Of a stretch of 64,000 nt of DNA, positions 25,379 to 34,520 are shown piece by piece. Every line of letters starts with the position of its first letter. Positions within the stretch are counted from its first letter, which is position 1. The notes under the pieces were generated by a model. The model did not search any database, was not told the origin of the DNA, and saw only the letters and a list, made by a program, of their open reading frames with translations. The stretch lies in contig NZ_OZ241747.1 of assembly GCF_965201005.1 (NCBI RefSeq), positions 3,100,001-3,164,000 of the forward strand. Reading direction: 5' to 3'. This DNA comes from Mucilaginibacter_A sp965201005. GTDB lineage: Bacteria > Bacteroidota > Bacteroidia > Sphingobacteriales > Sphingobacteriaceae. Made by a program: the position numbers and the translations under genes.

Positions 25379-25737
25379 ACCAAAGGAGGAAATTCTTATT
25401 TTTATCTGGAAAAAAGCCATTAAAGCTATAATATTGGTTTGGCAATCAACGGCAGCAGTAAGTGCTTTTACGAAACAGTTATAACAACTTCAATATTAAT
25501 AATTTTAATGAGTTTTAGTACTAAAAATTTCGCCAAACTTAAAAGCCGCAATAATTACCTTCAAATTCAAAAAATAGCCCTAAAAACAGCATGGCCAACA
25601 AAATTGAACTTAAGGAACCAAAAATCAACATAAAAAAATACCTACAAGCATCAACTTTGGAATTGGCAGGGATTTGCATCTTATTTAAAGTAAAATTTAT
25701 CGCTATATTTGGTTTTAACAAGCCATTTTAAACCTAA
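25379..25737. other. Gap with a repeat remnant and a possible 46-residue frame
   Basis: ATATTGGTTTGGCAATCAACGG (25430-25451 region) looks like the left edge of another cassette-boundary repeat without its right half. A motif copy AAATAGCCCTAAAAACAGCA precedes ATG 25591, which opens a 46-codon frame to 25731 (MANKIELKEPKINIKKYLQA...). That frame is not recognised and has low support. No other gene is seen. Confidence 0.5.
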
Positions 25738-26100
25738 ATGCCCACAACACTACGCCAATGCCTTGATTGCGGCGAAACCATACACGGCCGCGCCGATAAA
25801 AAGTTTTGCAACGATCAGTGCCGCAGTAATTTTAACAATCAGCTAAACAGCGACAGTCATAACCTGGTGCGCAACATCAACAATACTTTGCGGCGCAACC
25901 GGCGCATTTTGCAACAGCTTAGTCCAACCGGAAAAATCAAAACTTCCCGCAAAAAGCTGAACATGCTGGGTTTTAACTTTGATCATTTTACAGGGGTTTA
26001 TCAAACCCAAACCGGCAATGTTTATAATTTTTGTTACGATTACGGCTACCTGGTTTTAAACGAAGAAGAAGTTTTGATCGTAAAACGCGAAAATCCGTAA
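25738..26100 (+). CDS. Small zinc-finger protein conserved in Bacteroidota, function unknown
   Basis: In this 120-residue protein the N-terminus CLDCGETIHGRADKKFCNDQ plus CRSNF gives a CxxC...CxxxC treble-clef-like zinc knuckle. The middle is basic (NTLRRNRRILQQLSPTGKIK), and the C-terminal part ends NFCYDYGYLVLNEEEVLIVK. Nucleic-acid binding is possible but not shown. Four codons separate its start from the previous frame's stop. Codon use is like the downstream core genes. Confidence 0.7.
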   Translation: MPTTLRQCLDCGETIHGRADKKFCNDQCRSNFNNQLNSDSHNLVRNINNTLRRNRRILQQLSPTGKIKTSRKKLNMLGFNFDHFTGVYQTQTGNVYNFCYDYGYLVLNEEEVLIVKRENP

Positions 26101-26224
26101 TCCGCCAAAATTTCCCGCCGAAAATTAAAGGCCGTTTACCGAATATTTGCAAAGCTTTGCCCACAAGCAGTTTTTCCTGTTGATCCGTTCCGATACATTT
26201 GTGCCTATAATCACAACTCAAAAA

Positions 26225-26998
26225 ATGAACGTCCATCATAATCCTTCTAAATATTCCGGCAAAATCATCGCCGGTTTTATTCTTACCGCCATTGGTTTGG
26301 GTTTACTGTTCCAGCAGTTAAACTGGTTCTTTTTTCCGGGGTGGCTGTTCAGCTGGCCCATGATTTTAATTATCTTCGGCCTCGTAAAACGGGCAAATAA
26401 CCCAAACAACAGTTCCTGGCTGGTTTTGATCGTAATCGGCTGTTTGTTTTTGGTAGAAAAGATTTTCCCCGGCGAAAACGTGATCCGTTTGGGCTGGCCA
26501 GTTATCATCATTGCTGCCGGTTTATGGATAATTTTCCGCAGGAATTATGACTTTGGCACCAAAAATACACCGCCAAAAGAAGCATTTGCAAATGATGGTT
26601 TCCTGAACCCGGAACCTGCTGAACCGCAACCCATCAACCAAAGCCAAAACTCAACAGGTGAGGATTATCTCAATTCTTTTTCCGTGTTTGGCGATGTGAA
26701 AAAAAACATCTTTTCCAAAACATTTAAAGGCGGCGAAGTAGTAAATATTTTTGCCGGCACACATCTCGATTTCAGTCATGCTGATATTAGCGGACGCGTA
26801 GTTATCGATATCATACAACTGTTTGGCGGCACCAAACTTATCGTTCCGCCGCACTGGCAAGTGGTTTCTGATATTGCACCGATTTTTGGCGGCGTTAGTG
26901 ATAAACGTACGCCCAATGCCGAACTGGCCGCCAGCGGAAAAGTGCTGGTTTTAAAAGGGGTTTCCATGTTCGGCGGCGTGGATATTAAAAGTTTTTGA
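26225..26998 (+). CDS. LiaF-like / DUF5668 membrane protein
   Basis: About 257 residues from ATG 26225 (MNVHHNPSKYSGKIIAGFIL); the in-frame ATG at 26147 adds 26 residues unlike the family. Four membrane helices lie in residues about 12-105 (LTAIGLGLLFQQL, WPMILIIFGLV, SWLVLIVIGCLFLV, WPVIIIAAGLWIIF). A soluble C-terminal LiaF-type beta-helix domain follows (FGDVKKNIFSKTFKGGEVVN, IFGGVSDKRTPN, LKGVSMFGGVDIKSF). LiaF proteins sense or dampen cell-envelope stress signalling. The LytS/LytTR two-component genes follow on the same strand, so joint function is likely. Confidence 0.85.
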   Translation: MNVHHNPSKYSGKIIAGFILTAIGLGLLFQQLNWFFFPGWLFSWPMILIIFGLVKRANNPNNSSWLVLIVIGCLFLVEKIFPGENVIRLGWPVIIIAAGLWIIFRRNYDFGTKNTPPKEAFANDGFLNPEPAEPQPINQSQNSTGEDYLNSFSVFGDVKKNIFSKTFKGGEVVNIFAGTHLDFSHADISGRVVIDIIQLFGGTKLIVPPHWQVVSDIAPIFGGVSDKRTPNAELAASGKVLVLKGVSMFGGVDIKSF

Positions 26999-27030
26999 TG
27001 CTTTTTTTAGCATACATTTTTGAAAGCCAT

Positions 27031-27112
27031 GCCCCAGCCCTCTCCAAAGTAGAGGGAGTTAGCTGCGCAGGTTCTTTAAGTCCCTCTCTTTTAGAGGGAT
27101 TTAGTTTGAAGC
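27031..27112. repeat. Two tandem CCCTCT/AGAGGG hairpins
   Basis: CCCTCTCCAAAGTAGAGGG and CCCTCTCTTTTAGAGGG each fold into a short stem and resemble the dispersed intergenic hairpins common in Sphingobacteriaceae. They lie between the LiaF-like gene and the kinase; a motif copy (CCGGTAAAAACAGTATCG) follows at 27123-27140. Confidence 0.6.
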
Positions 27113-27162
27113 GAAAAAAACACCGGTAAAAACAGTATCGACCAAAAGCAAAAAATAAAAAA

Positions 27163-28227
27163 TTGGAAACTTCCGCTTCGTTGTTCAACAGGTTCCGTTT
27201 TATTGTGGGCGGCGGTTTGCTGGCCTGGTTTGCGCTGCAAAGTTACCTGCTGTTTGATTTTGGTTTTAGCTGGAAAATTGCCAGTACCGATGCCGCTGCC
27301 ACCAGCACATTGCTTGCCGGTGCCTGTTTCCTGATCAGCAACAACCTTAAATATTACCAGCCCGAAAAAGGCCGTTCGATGTTTATTCTGGTGCTGTGTT
27401 TGGTGTTGAGCGCGGGCTGGCTCGGTGCCTGCCGCTGGCTGTTGCCGCAACTGATCCCGGATGCGGCTTACAAAGTTTTCCTGATCCAGTCTTTGCCCGT
27501 CCGTTTTTGCGTTTCGTTTTTGATTATTGGTTCGATGGCCATGCTGAGTGCCTTGCGCTACATGCAAAAAGACCAGAAAGCTTATGAAGCCCGGAAACTG
27601 GCCGCCGAAAACCTGGCCCGCGATGCCGAATTGTACAAGCTGCGCCAGCAGTTGCAGCCGCATTTTCTGTTCAACAGTTTAAATTCTATTGCTGCGCTGA
27701 TTGGTTTTAAGCCGGACGAAGCGCGGAAAATGATCCATCAACTGTCCGATTTTTTGCGCGGAACTTTAAAAGAAGAGCAGCAATGGGTTTTATTACAAGC
27801 GGAACTGCAGCATCTGCAACTCTATCTTGATATTGAAAAAGTGCGTTTCGGCCACCGCCTGTCAACCGTTTTGCGTCATAACGATCAAGCTGATGCCATG
27901 ATGATCCCGCCGATGCTGCTGCAGCCGCTGGTAGAAAACGCCATCAAATTTGGCTTGTACGATACCATTGGCGATGTCATCATCAGTTTGGAGGCTTTGG
28001 TGGTAAACCGGCAATTGCAAATCACGATCACTAACCCTTACGACCCGGAAACGGCACACCCGCAGCACGGCACCGGTTTTGGGCTGAGCGGTGTAAAACG
28101 GCGGTTATATCTGCTTTTTGCGCGTCACGATCTGGTGGAGGTCCAAACCCGAAACGAGATTTTCAGTATCACTTTAAAAATCCCGCAAACGGCTGATCTG
28201 CAGCAACATTTAAAACCAGTACCCTAA
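27163..28227 (+). CDS. LytS-type sensor histidine kinase
   Basis: A 354-residue protein with four N-terminal membrane helices (to about 135), a short coiled coil (KDQKAYEARKLAAENLARDA), then the His_kinase domain with the phosphoacceptor in LRQQLQPHFLFNSLNS, N-box LVENAIKFGLYD and G-box GTGFGLSGVKRRL. The start is TTG 27163; no ATG precedes the first helix. It phosphorylates the LytTR regulator 4 bp downstream. With the LiaF-like gene upstream, envelope-stress sensing is a reasonable inference; no ABC transporter of the LiaFSR type is adjacent. Confidence 0.9.
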   Translation: METSASLFNRFRFIVGGGLLAWFALQSYLLFDFGFSWKIASTDAAATSTLLAGACFLISNNLKYYQPEKGRSMFILVLCLVLSAGWLGACRWLLPQLIPDAAYKVFLIQSLPVRFCVSFLIIGSMAMLSALRYMQKDQKAYEARKLAAENLARDAELYKLRQQLQPHFLFNSLNSIAALIGFKPDEARKMIHQLSDFLRGTLKEEQQWVLLQAELQHLQLYLDIEKVRFGHRLSTVLRHNDQADAMMIPPMLLQPLVENAIKFGLYDTIGDVIISLEALVVNRQLQITITNPYDPETAHPQHGTGFGLSGVKRRLYLLFARHDLVEVQTRNEIFSITLKIPQTADLQQHLKPVP

Positions 28228-28231
28228 ATTT

Positions 28232-28975
28232 ATGTCGATAAAAACAGTATTGATTATTGATGACGAACCGCTGGCACGCTCCATCGTGCAGGAATATCTG
28301 ATGCAATATCCGCAGATAACCGTTGTGCAGGAATGTGGCGATGGTTTTGAAGGCGTTAAAGCGATTATACAGCACAAACCTGATCTGATTTTTCTGGATG
28401 TACAGATGCCCAAAATCAATGGTTTTGAAATGCTGGAACTGGTGGATCAATCTCCTTCCGTAATTTTTACCACTGCTTTCGATGAATATGCCCTGAAAGC
28501 TTTTGAAGCGCACGCCGTGGATTATCTGCTGAAACCTTTCAGCAAAGAGCGGTTTAACAAAGCGGTGGACAAGTTTCTGGAAAATCAACCAAAAAAACCG
28601 GAAACAACAACCGCTTTGCTGGAAACGGCGGCAAGTTCGCCGGCACAGCATGACCGGATTGTGGTGAAAACCGGAACGAAAATTAAAGTTATCCCGATCC
28701 AGGAAGTGATTTATCTGGAAGCGGCGGACGATTACGTAAACATCCACACGGCTGGCGGCGCATTCCTCAAAAATAAAACGATGAGTTTTTTTGAGCAGAT
28801 ATTGGACTCAAAATTGTTTACGCGCGTGCACCGCTCCTACATCGTGCGCGTGGAGCAGATTGTGCGGATCGATCCGTACGAAAAAGAAACGCATATTCTG
28901 ATCCTGAAATCCGGTGCAAAAATCCCGGTGAGCAAAGCCGGTTATGCCAAATTGAAGCTGGTTTTGGGGATTTGA
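28232..28975 (+). CDS. LytTR-family response regulator
   Basis: A 247-residue response regulator with receiver domain (IIDDEPLARSIVQEY, phosphorylation Asp56 in LIFLDVQMPKING, TTAFDEYALKAFEAHAVDYL then LKPF) and C-terminal LytTR DNA-binding domain (about 140-245: YLEAADDYVNIHTAGGAFLK, RVHRSYIVRVEQIVRIDPYE). The first codons (ATG TCG ATA AAA ACA GTA TTG) are themselves a copy of the dispersed motif (28222-28250), so the start codon lies inside a repeat. Confidence 0.92.
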   Translation: MSIKTVLIIDDEPLARSIVQEYLMQYPQITVVQECGDGFEGVKAIIQHKPDLIFLDVQMPKINGFEMLELVDQSPSVIFTTAFDEYALKAFEAHAVDYLLKPFSKERFNKAVDKFLENQPKKPETTTALLETAASSPAQHDRIVVKTGTKIKVIPIQEVIYLEAADDYVNIHTAGGAFLKNKTMSFFEQILDSKLFTRVHRSYIVRVEQIVRIDPYEKETHILILKSGAKIPVSKAGYAKLKLVLGI

Positions 28976-29346
28976 GTTTTCTGTCATGCCGAATTTGTTT
29001 CGGCATCTCTCACGATTTTAAGCTTTTCACGAAGGATCCTGAAACAAGTTCAGGATGACAGCTTCTAATTTTTACCCGATAAAAACAGCATCTAAACATT
29101 GCCATTTCAGCTCAAAGGAGAAATTTTTATCGCATAATAAAAATCAAATCGCTGTAAAGAAGATTCCTCTCTCCGTTTGGAATGACAACACCAATTTTAC
29201 CCGATAAAAACAGCATCTAAAATCAGTTTGAAATGGCGAGTCGGCTAAATCACAAAAAACCGTTTCTATTTGCACAGCTTACTTGGTTGTGGTACTTTAG
29301 CCAATACTGTTTTTAGGTCGGTAAAAACAGCATCATCCTAAAAAAA
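28976..29346. other. 371-bp repeat-filled gap upstream of the M1 peptidase gene
   Basis: An 80-bp REP-like unit (28980-29061) is bounded by CTGTCAT and GATGACAG and contains ATGCCGAATTTGTTTCGGCAT-type and ATCCTGAAACAAGTTCAGGAT-type stems. A partial second unit (GGAATGACAAC) ends near 29190. Motif copies occur at 29067-29092 and 29191-29216, in near-identical context (TTTTACCCGATAAAAACAGC), plus the inverted pair at 29304-29333. No gene is seen. Confidence 0.7.
29304..29333. repeat. Inverted dispersed-motif pair directly before a gene start
   Basis: ATACTGTTTTTA, loop GGTCGG, TAAAAACAGCAT: a 12-bp stem with one mismatch, ending 13 bp before the M1 peptidase ATG. Unlike the other pairs it is upstream of a gene, so it could act on initiation or in the leader RNA and not only as a terminator. 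Confidence 0.7.
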
Positions 29347-31332
29347 ATGAAAAAAAACATACTCTTTTTAGCCCTGTTTTTTTGTGCAACGCCGCTTTTT
29401 GCGCAGCCGGACCGCTGGCAGCAGCACGTTAATTATACCATGGATGTGGACATGAACGTGCAAACCAACCGTTTCAGCGGTACGCAAAAACTGGAATACA
29501 CCAACAACTCGCCGGATACGCTGAAGCGCGTTTTTTATCATTTGTACTGGAACGCTTTTCAGCCGAACAGCATGATGGACACGCGCAGCCGCGAACTGGG
29601 CAAAACCATCATCAACAAAAGGCAGGATTGGGACGCAAGGGTAAAAGACCGTATCCAAAAGCTTTCTGCGGAGGAAATTGGCTATCAAAAAGTGCTTTCG
29701 CTAAAAATGAACGGTATCGCCCAAAAATATAAAGCCGAAGAAACGATTCTGGTGGTGGAACTGGGCAAACCAATTTTACCGCACAGCAAAGTAGTTTTTG
29801 AGATGAATTTTGAAGCGCAGGTTCCGCTGCAAATCCGCCGCAGCGGCCGCGATAACCCGCAAACCGGCGTGCGTTATTCCATGAGCCAGTGGTACCCGAA
29901 AATGTGCGAATATGACTACGAAGGCTGGCACCCGACACCTTATGTGGCGCGTGAATTTTATGGTGTTTGGGGCGATTACGATGTTAAAATCAGGATCGAC
30001 AAGAGTTATCTGATCGGCGGAACGGGTTATCTGCAAAACCCGCAGCAAATTGGTTTTGGTTACGAAGCACCGGGCATAAAAGTAACACAGCCGGCCGGCA
30101 ACACTTTAACTTGGCATTTTCTGGCCCCGAACGTGCACGATTTTATGTGGGCGGCCGATCCGGATTATCGGCATTTATCGGCTTTAACTACGGATGGAAA
30201 AACCATCAACGTAATTTATAACCGCGATTTGAAGAAATTGCAGCAGGAATACGACGTGCTGAAACCGGCTCAAAAAGCCAATTATCCAACAGCTGAAAAT
30301 TATATTAAAAACTGGGATGCCCGCTGGCAGGAGGTTTTAACGGCCGCCGTGCAGGAATTTCCTTATATCCAGAAAACTTTTGGCCCGTACGGCTGGAAAC
30401 AATATTCTTTTGTGCAGGGTGGCGATGGCGGCATGGAATATCCGATGGCTACGCTGATTAACGGACCGAGTTTGGGCACGGTTTTCCATGAGTGGATGCA
30501 TAGCTGGTACCAGGGCATGATGGCCACCAACGAGAGCGAGTATCCGTGGATGGACGAGGGTTTTACCAGTTATGCTGAGGATTTGGTCAACCGTGATTAT
30601 ACTGCATTTAGGTATAAAAAAATGCTGGCCGAAAACCCGGACGAGCCCAGATTAAAAGTCCTGGATTCTGTTTTGAAATCGCAGCCACATGCCGCAGCTT
30701 ATAATGGTTATTACAATCTGGTGAAACTGGGTTTGCAGGAACCGCTGACCACACACGCCGATCATTACGAAACCAATGCCGCGTACAGCACTTCTTCCTA
30801 TTCAAAAGGGGAAATTTTTATGGAGCAGCTGGGTTACATCACCGGCGCAAAAACACGCGATCAGATTTTGCTGCAATATTACCGCGAGTGGCATTTTAAA
30901 CATCCAAACGCAAATGATTTTATGGTGGTAGCGCAAAAAGTGAGCGGAATGCAGCTGGATTGGTATAAAGAATACTGGATCAATACTACCAAAACGATTG
31001 ATTACGGCATTGACAGCGTCTGGCAGGAAGGCAGCAAAACTAAAATCCGGCTGATTAATCATGGTAAAATGCCTATGCCGATTGATTTGCAGCTGACTTT
31101 TCAAAATGGCAGAAAAGTAAATTATTATGTGCCGATGTATTTGATGTTTGGCGAAAAACCGGCAGAAGCCAACCAGGAAAACCGTGTGGTAGAACAACCC
31201 TGGAAGTGGACGCACCCAACTTACACGATTGAATTTAACGGCAAATTAACAGATTTGGCTTGGATGGAAATCGATCCGACGCACCGTTTAGCGGATATAA
31301 ACTGGGAAGATAATGTTTGGCGGGCAAGGTGA
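29347..31332 (+). CDS. M1-family metallopeptidase (aminopeptidase), exported
   Basis: A 661-residue protein with a signal peptide (MKKNILFLALFFCATPLFAQ) and a gluzincin active site: HEWMH at residues 381-385, second-sphere Glu404 in MDEGFTSYAED, i.e. HExxH-x18-E, and an upstream GGMEYPM exopeptidase-like motif. It would remove N-terminal residues from peptides in the periplasm or at the cell surface. It stands alone between repeat-rich gaps. Confidence 0.9.
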   Translation: MKKNILFLALFFCATPLFAQPDRWQQHVNYTMDVDMNVQTNRFSGTQKLEYTNNSPDTLKRVFYHLYWNAFQPNSMMDTRSRELGKTIINKRQDWDARVKDRIQKLSAEEIGYQKVLSLKMNGIAQKYKAEETILVVELGKPILPHSKVVFEMNFEAQVPLQIRRSGRDNPQTGVRYSMSQWYPKMCEYDYEGWHPTPYVAREFYGVWGDYDVKIRIDKSYLIGGTGYLQNPQQIGFGYEAPGIKVTQPAGNTLTWHFLAPNVHDFMWAADPDYRHLSALTTDGKTINVIYNRDLKKLQQEYDVLKPAQKANYPTAENYIKNWDARWQEVLTAAVQEFPYIQKTFGPYGWKQYSFVQGGDGGMEYPMATLINGPSLGTVFHEWMHSWYQGMMATNESEYPWMDEGFTSYAEDLVNRDYTAFRYKKMLAENPDEPRLKVLDSVLKSQPHAAAYNGYYNLVKLGLQEPLTTHADHYETNAAYSTSSYSKGEIFMEQLGYITGAKTRDQILLQYYREWHFKHPNANDFMVVAQKVSGMQLDWYKEYWINTTKTIDYGIDSVWQEGSKTKIRLINHGKMPMPIDLQLTFQNGRKVNYYVPMYLMFGEKPAEANQENRVVEQPWKWTHPTYTIEFNGKLTDLAWMEIDPTHRLADINWEDNVWRAR

Positions 31333-31400
31333 TAATCCTTTTTAATTTTAGTATTCAGGCTGATGACCGGATGAGCTTGTTAAAGTTTGGGTAACCTGAA

Positions 31401-31426
31401 ATGCTTCTTTTATCAGCCAAAAATCA
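31401..31426 (-). repeat. Dispersed motif, GAAGCAT variant
   Basis: ATGCTTCTTTTATCAGCCAA followed by an A-rich tract, in the gap between the M1 peptidase and the small membrane protein gene. Confidence 0.8.
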
Positions 31427-31506
31427 AAAATAAATGAACTAAATTTAAGTAAGTTTTAACCGGCAAACTAACTGGCATTCTGGCTGTTTAACCTCAAATT
31501 AAAACC

Positions 31507-31983
31507 ATGAACAACAAGAAAATCATTGCAAAGGCAATCGGGATGGGCGCAGCAGCCGGATTACGCGGTGTGGTTGCCCCAACATTGATTGGCTATTTTT
31601 TAGATAAAGGACCGGAAAGCTTTTTAAACAAGCCAAAAGTCAGTGGCAAAAAATCTTTGGCAAACACGGTCATCACCAAAGTTTTGTCTCCTTCCGGTGC
31701 TAAAAACCCTAAATTGCCGCTCAACCCAAACGGCAGGTTACTTTCGAGGAATTCTTTCGGCAAAATTGCTTCCGGGGCGATGGCCGGTGCCGGGATTTAC
31801 CGTGCCAACAAAGGCGGTGCTTTTAAAGGTTTGATTTTAGGCGGGGCTTCTGCCCTTGCAGTTACCGTTGCCGGCCATTATCTGCAAAAATATCTGCATA
31901 AAAAAAGCACACCCGGCGATCGGATGCTAAAAACGGTTGGATTATTGGTTACGGTGGGCCAGCATTTATTGAAGAAAAAGTAG
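31507..31983 (+). CDS. Small glycine-rich membrane protein, DUF4126-like
   Basis: This 158-residue protein has an N-terminal segment IIAKAIGMGAAAGLRGVVAP, which matches the start of DUF4126-type membrane proteins, and later GAMAGAGIYRANKGGAFKGL and ILGGASALAVTVAGHYL, which look like short, glycine-rich membrane helices. The C-terminus is basic (HKKSTPGDRMLK..., LLKKK). The function is unknown. It ends at a clear terminator and faces the convergent nucleotidyltransferase gene. Confidence 0.6.
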   Translation: MNNKKIIAKAIGMGAAAGLRGVVAPTLIGYFLDKGPESFLNKPKVSGKKSLANTVITKVLSPSGAKNPKLPLNPNGRLLSRNSFGKIASGAMAGAGIYRANKGGAFKGLILGGASALAVTVAGHYLQKYLHKKSTPGDRMLKTVGLLVTVGQHLLKKK

Positions 31984-31991
31984 AAACAGGT

Positions 31992-32046
31992 AAGCCTCAC
32001 CCTAAATCCTTCTCTTTTGAAGATGGATTTATGGTGAGGCTTTTTT
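31992..32046 (+). terminator. Rho-independent-type terminator
   Basis: AAGCCTCACC pairs with GGTGAGGCTT across an inner ATCC/GGAT and TTC/GAA pairing, followed by a T6 run. It lies 8 bp after the stop of the gene at 31507-31983. Confidence 0.85.
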
Positions 32047-32070
32047 AAGAATTATAATTGACTAAAAAAT

Positions 32071-32104
32071 ACCCTGTAAAAGAAGCGTGCTTCTTTTACA
32101 GGGT
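32071..32104. terminator. Perfect 16-bp hairpin built from inverted dispersed motifs
   Basis: ACCCTGTAAAAGAAGC, GT, GCTTCTTTTACAGGGT. It lies 18 bp beyond the 3' end of the nucleotidyltransferase gene, between convergent genes, so it may terminate that minus-strand transcript. Confidence 0.8.
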
Positions 32105-32121
32105 AAAACTTAACAATCAGC

Positions 32122-33021
32122 TTATTTCCACAAATTGCTTGGATAAGTGCCGTTTTGTACCAGTTCTGATATTTTTTGCTGAACGACCGGTTTATCTTCT
32201 TTGTAAGTTACGCCAAACCATTGTGCCGAAGTGGGGATCACTTTAAAAGATGCCTGTCCGGATTTGATCAATTCATCTGCTGCTTTTGGCAACAAAAATT
32301 CTGATTTCGGATCAGCCGAATTAGCTTCCACAAACTTTTTGAACAGGGGTTCCATCAAACCGTAAATCGCCGGAGAAAATCCCCAGAAATTCATCGAAGC
32401 GCGCGGATCTTCATGCAAAGGCGTTTCTACACCATTTTCTTCATACACGATCTGGCCGTCTTTTTCGTAAACTTTCAAACGCTCATTAATTTCGATCAGG
32501 TTATTATTTTCGTCAACCTTACAAACACCGCGGGAAACCGAACCGTTTTCTGATAAAGTTTTGTCCATCCGGTAACCCATCAGCGAAAAATGATTATCGG
32601 AAACTTCGCCGGTCAAAAACGCAGCCATTTTTTCAAAAGCTTCGGCGCCATAAAAATCATCCGCATTGATCACACAAAAAGGCTCCTGAACCTGGTTTTT
32701 CGCTTCTAAAACCGCATGTGCCGTTCCCCATGGTTTTGCACGTTCAATTTCCTGATCGATGCCATAAGGTTTTAGGTTGAAAGTTTGAAAAACGTATTCG
32801 GTTTCGATTTTACCGTTCAGTTTAGGTTCAAATTTCGATTTAAAACTGTCCAAAAATTCTTCGCGGATGATGAAACTGATCTTGCCAAAACCGGCCTTGA
32901 TCGCATCATAAATAGAATAATCGATAATGGTTTCGCCGTTCGGGCCAAAGCCGTCCACTTGTTTCATGCTGCCGTAACGGCTGGCCATTCCGGCTGCCAG
33001 TATTAAGAGTGTAGGTTTCAT
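32122..33021 (-). CDS. Nucleotidyltransferase (sugar-phosphate NTP transferase-like)
   Basis: A 299-residue Rossmann-like NTP transferase: the nucleotide motif LAAGMASRYGSMKQVDGFGP is at residues 8-27, INADDFYG supplies the metal Asp, and PWGTAHAVLEAKNQV matches the family. It probably couples an NTP to a sugar phosphate for surface polysaccharide; the exact sugar is not readable, and UTP-glucose-type pyrophosphorylases are the closest by eye. It is followed downstream by a motif hairpin and preceded by another at 33062-33094. Confidence 0.85.
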   Translation of the reverse strand: MKPTLLILAAGMASRYGSMKQVDGFGPNGETIIDYSIYDAIKAGFGKISFIIREEFLDSFKSKFEPKLNGKIETEYVFQTFNLKPYGIDQEIERAKPWGTAHAVLEAKNQVQEPFCVINADDFYGAEAFEKMAAFLTGEVSDNHFSLMGYRMDKTLSENGSVSRGVCKVDENNNLIEINERLKVYEKDGQIVYEENGVETPLHEDPRASMNFWGFSPAIYGLMEPLFKKFVEANSADPKSEFLLPKAADELIKSGQASFKVIPTSAQWFGVTYKEDKPVVQQKISELVQNGTYPSNLWK

Positions 33022-33061
33022 TTTTTTATGTTGAATTGAATTTTTTAGTTTGAAATTTATA

Positions 33062-33094
33062 GGGATAAAAACAGCATCATACTGTTTTTATCCC
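33062..33094. terminator. Hairpin of inverted dispersed motifs after the M42 peptidase gene
   Basis: GGGATAAAAACAGCAT, C, ATACTGTTTTTATCCC: a 16-bp stem with one mismatch, 7 bp beyond the 3' end of the minus-strand M42 gene. It probably separates this gene from the nucleotidyltransferase gene. Confidence 0.8.
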
Positions 33095-33101
33095 CTAAAA
33101 G

Positions 33102-34226
33102 TTATGGTTTTATGTTGAAATATTTAAAATCCTGACCGTCCTGAATGTTCAGTAAAGTTTGATAGATCAGGCTGATCACGTTGTCCACATCTTCTTTATG
33201 TACCATTTCCACCGTAGTGTGCATGTAGCGCAGCGGCAACGAAATCAAAGCCGAAGGAACGCCCGTGTTGGAGTACGCAAACGCATCGGTATCCGTGCCG
33301 GTTGACCGCGAAGAAGCCTGCCGCTGGAACGGAATATTGTTTTTTTCGGCAGTTTCGACCAGTAATTTATTTACGTTCCGCTGCACCGCAGGCGCGTACG
33401 AAACCACCGGGCCGCGGCCGCAAGCCAGATCGCCTTGCGTAACTTTGTTGATCATCGGCGTTTGTGTATCGTGCGTAACATCAGTGATGATGGCCACGTC
33501 CGGCTCAATATATTCGGCAATCATGGCGGCACCTTCCAGCCCGATTTCTTCCTGAACGGCGTTTACGATGTACAATCCGAAAGGCAATTTTACGTTGTTT
33601 TCTTTTAATAAACGGGCAACTTCTGCAATCATAAAACCACCGATGCGGTTATCCAGCGCACGGCCAACATAGTAGCGATCGTTCAGTACCATAAACTCAT
33701 CTTCATACGTGATCACACAGCCAACGTGTACGCCCAGTTTTTCCACTTCTTCTTTGGAAGTGCAACCGCAATCCAGCGAAATATTTTTTAGTGTCGGTGC
33801 TTCTTCCTTTTCACCGCCGCGCGTATGGATCGCCGGCCAGCCGAATACTGCTTTTACCACACCTTTTTCGGTATAAATATTTACACGTTTGGATGGCGCA
33901 ATCTGATGATCGGAACCACCATTGCGGATCACGTAGATCAAACCATCACTGGTGATATAATTTACAAACCACGAAATTTCATCTGCATGTGCCTCAATTA
34001 CAACACGATACGCTGCATCCGGGTTGATGATGCCCACCGCTGTACCGTAATTATCCACGTATTGTGTATCAATATAAGGCTTTAAATATTCCAGCCAAAT
34101 TTGCTGCCCTTCTGCTTCAAAACCGGTTGGCGATGAGTTGTTAATGTATTTTTCTAAAAAAGTAAGTGATTCTGGCGTAACCACCGGAACGTGTACTTTT
34201 TCGGGCTTTTCTGTATTTTCAGACAT
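33102..34226 (-). CDS. M42-family aminopeptidase
   Basis: About 374 residues from ATG 34226 (MSENTEKPEKVHVPVVTPES); the upstream in-frame ATG at 34286 adds a hydrophobic stretch not expected for this cytosolic family. Metal ligands and catalytic residues are visible in VVIEAHADEISWFV (His, Asp), GRALDNRIGG (Asp), VQEEIGLEGA (Glu-Glu), IITDVTHDT (Asp) and MHTTVEMVHKED (His). M42 enzymes form dodecameric tetrahedral shells that trim peptides of acidic or hydrophobic residues. Confidence 0.9.
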   Translation of the reverse strand: MSENTEKPEKVHVPVVTPESLTFLEKYINNSSPTGFEAEGQQIWLEYLKPYIDTQYVDNYGTAVGIINPDAAYRVVIEAHADEISWFVNYITSDGLIYVIRNGGSDHQIAPSKRVNIYTEKGVVKAVFGWPAIHTRGGEKEEAPTLKNISLDCGCTSKEEVEKLGVHVGCVITYEDEFMVLNDRYYVGRALDNRIGGFMIAEVARLLKENNVKLPFGLYIVNAVQEEIGLEGAAMIAEYIEPDVAIITDVTHDTQTPMINKVTQGDLACGRGPVVSYAPAVQRNVNKLLVETAEKNNIPFQRQASSRSTGTDTDAFAYSNTGVPSALISLPLRYMHTTVEMVHKEDVDNVISLIYQTLLNIQDGQDFKYFNIKP

Positions 34227-34362
34227 ATAATTTATAAAATCCTTTTTATGCTTTGTGTTGAAAAGCAAATATAGCAATCCAATCAAAAAACGGGGAATAT
34301 GTTTGAAAGCGGTGGGATCAGAGGCTTGATTTAAAAAAAACTTTAGGTAGGGCTTAAACCAA

Positions 34363-34389
34363 ATGCTTCTTTTATCTAACTAAAATTTG
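34363..34389 (-). repeat. Dispersed motif, GAAGCAT variant
   Basis: ATGCTTCTTTTATCTAACTA followed by AAATTTG, a near-consensus extended copy upstream of the M42 gene. The 234-bp gap 34287-34520 holds this and the copy at 34491-34517 and nothing else recognised. Confidence 0.85.
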
Positions 34390-34490
34390 CTTTCACTATT
34401 ATAAACTGGTGTGAGTTGTGCTGGCGGGTTTTATGTTAAATTTTTAATTCGAGGTTTCCTTCCCACAAAAAACCGAAACGACAAAAACCA

Positions 34491-34517
34491 ATTTTATACC
34501 GGTAAAAACAGCATCCG
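34491..34517 (+). repeat. Dispersed motif, ACAGCAT variant
   Basis: ATTTTATACCGGTAAAAACA followed by GCATCCG, 4 bp beyond the 3' end of the CLC channel gene. Confidence 0.85.
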
Positions 34518-34520
34518 TTT

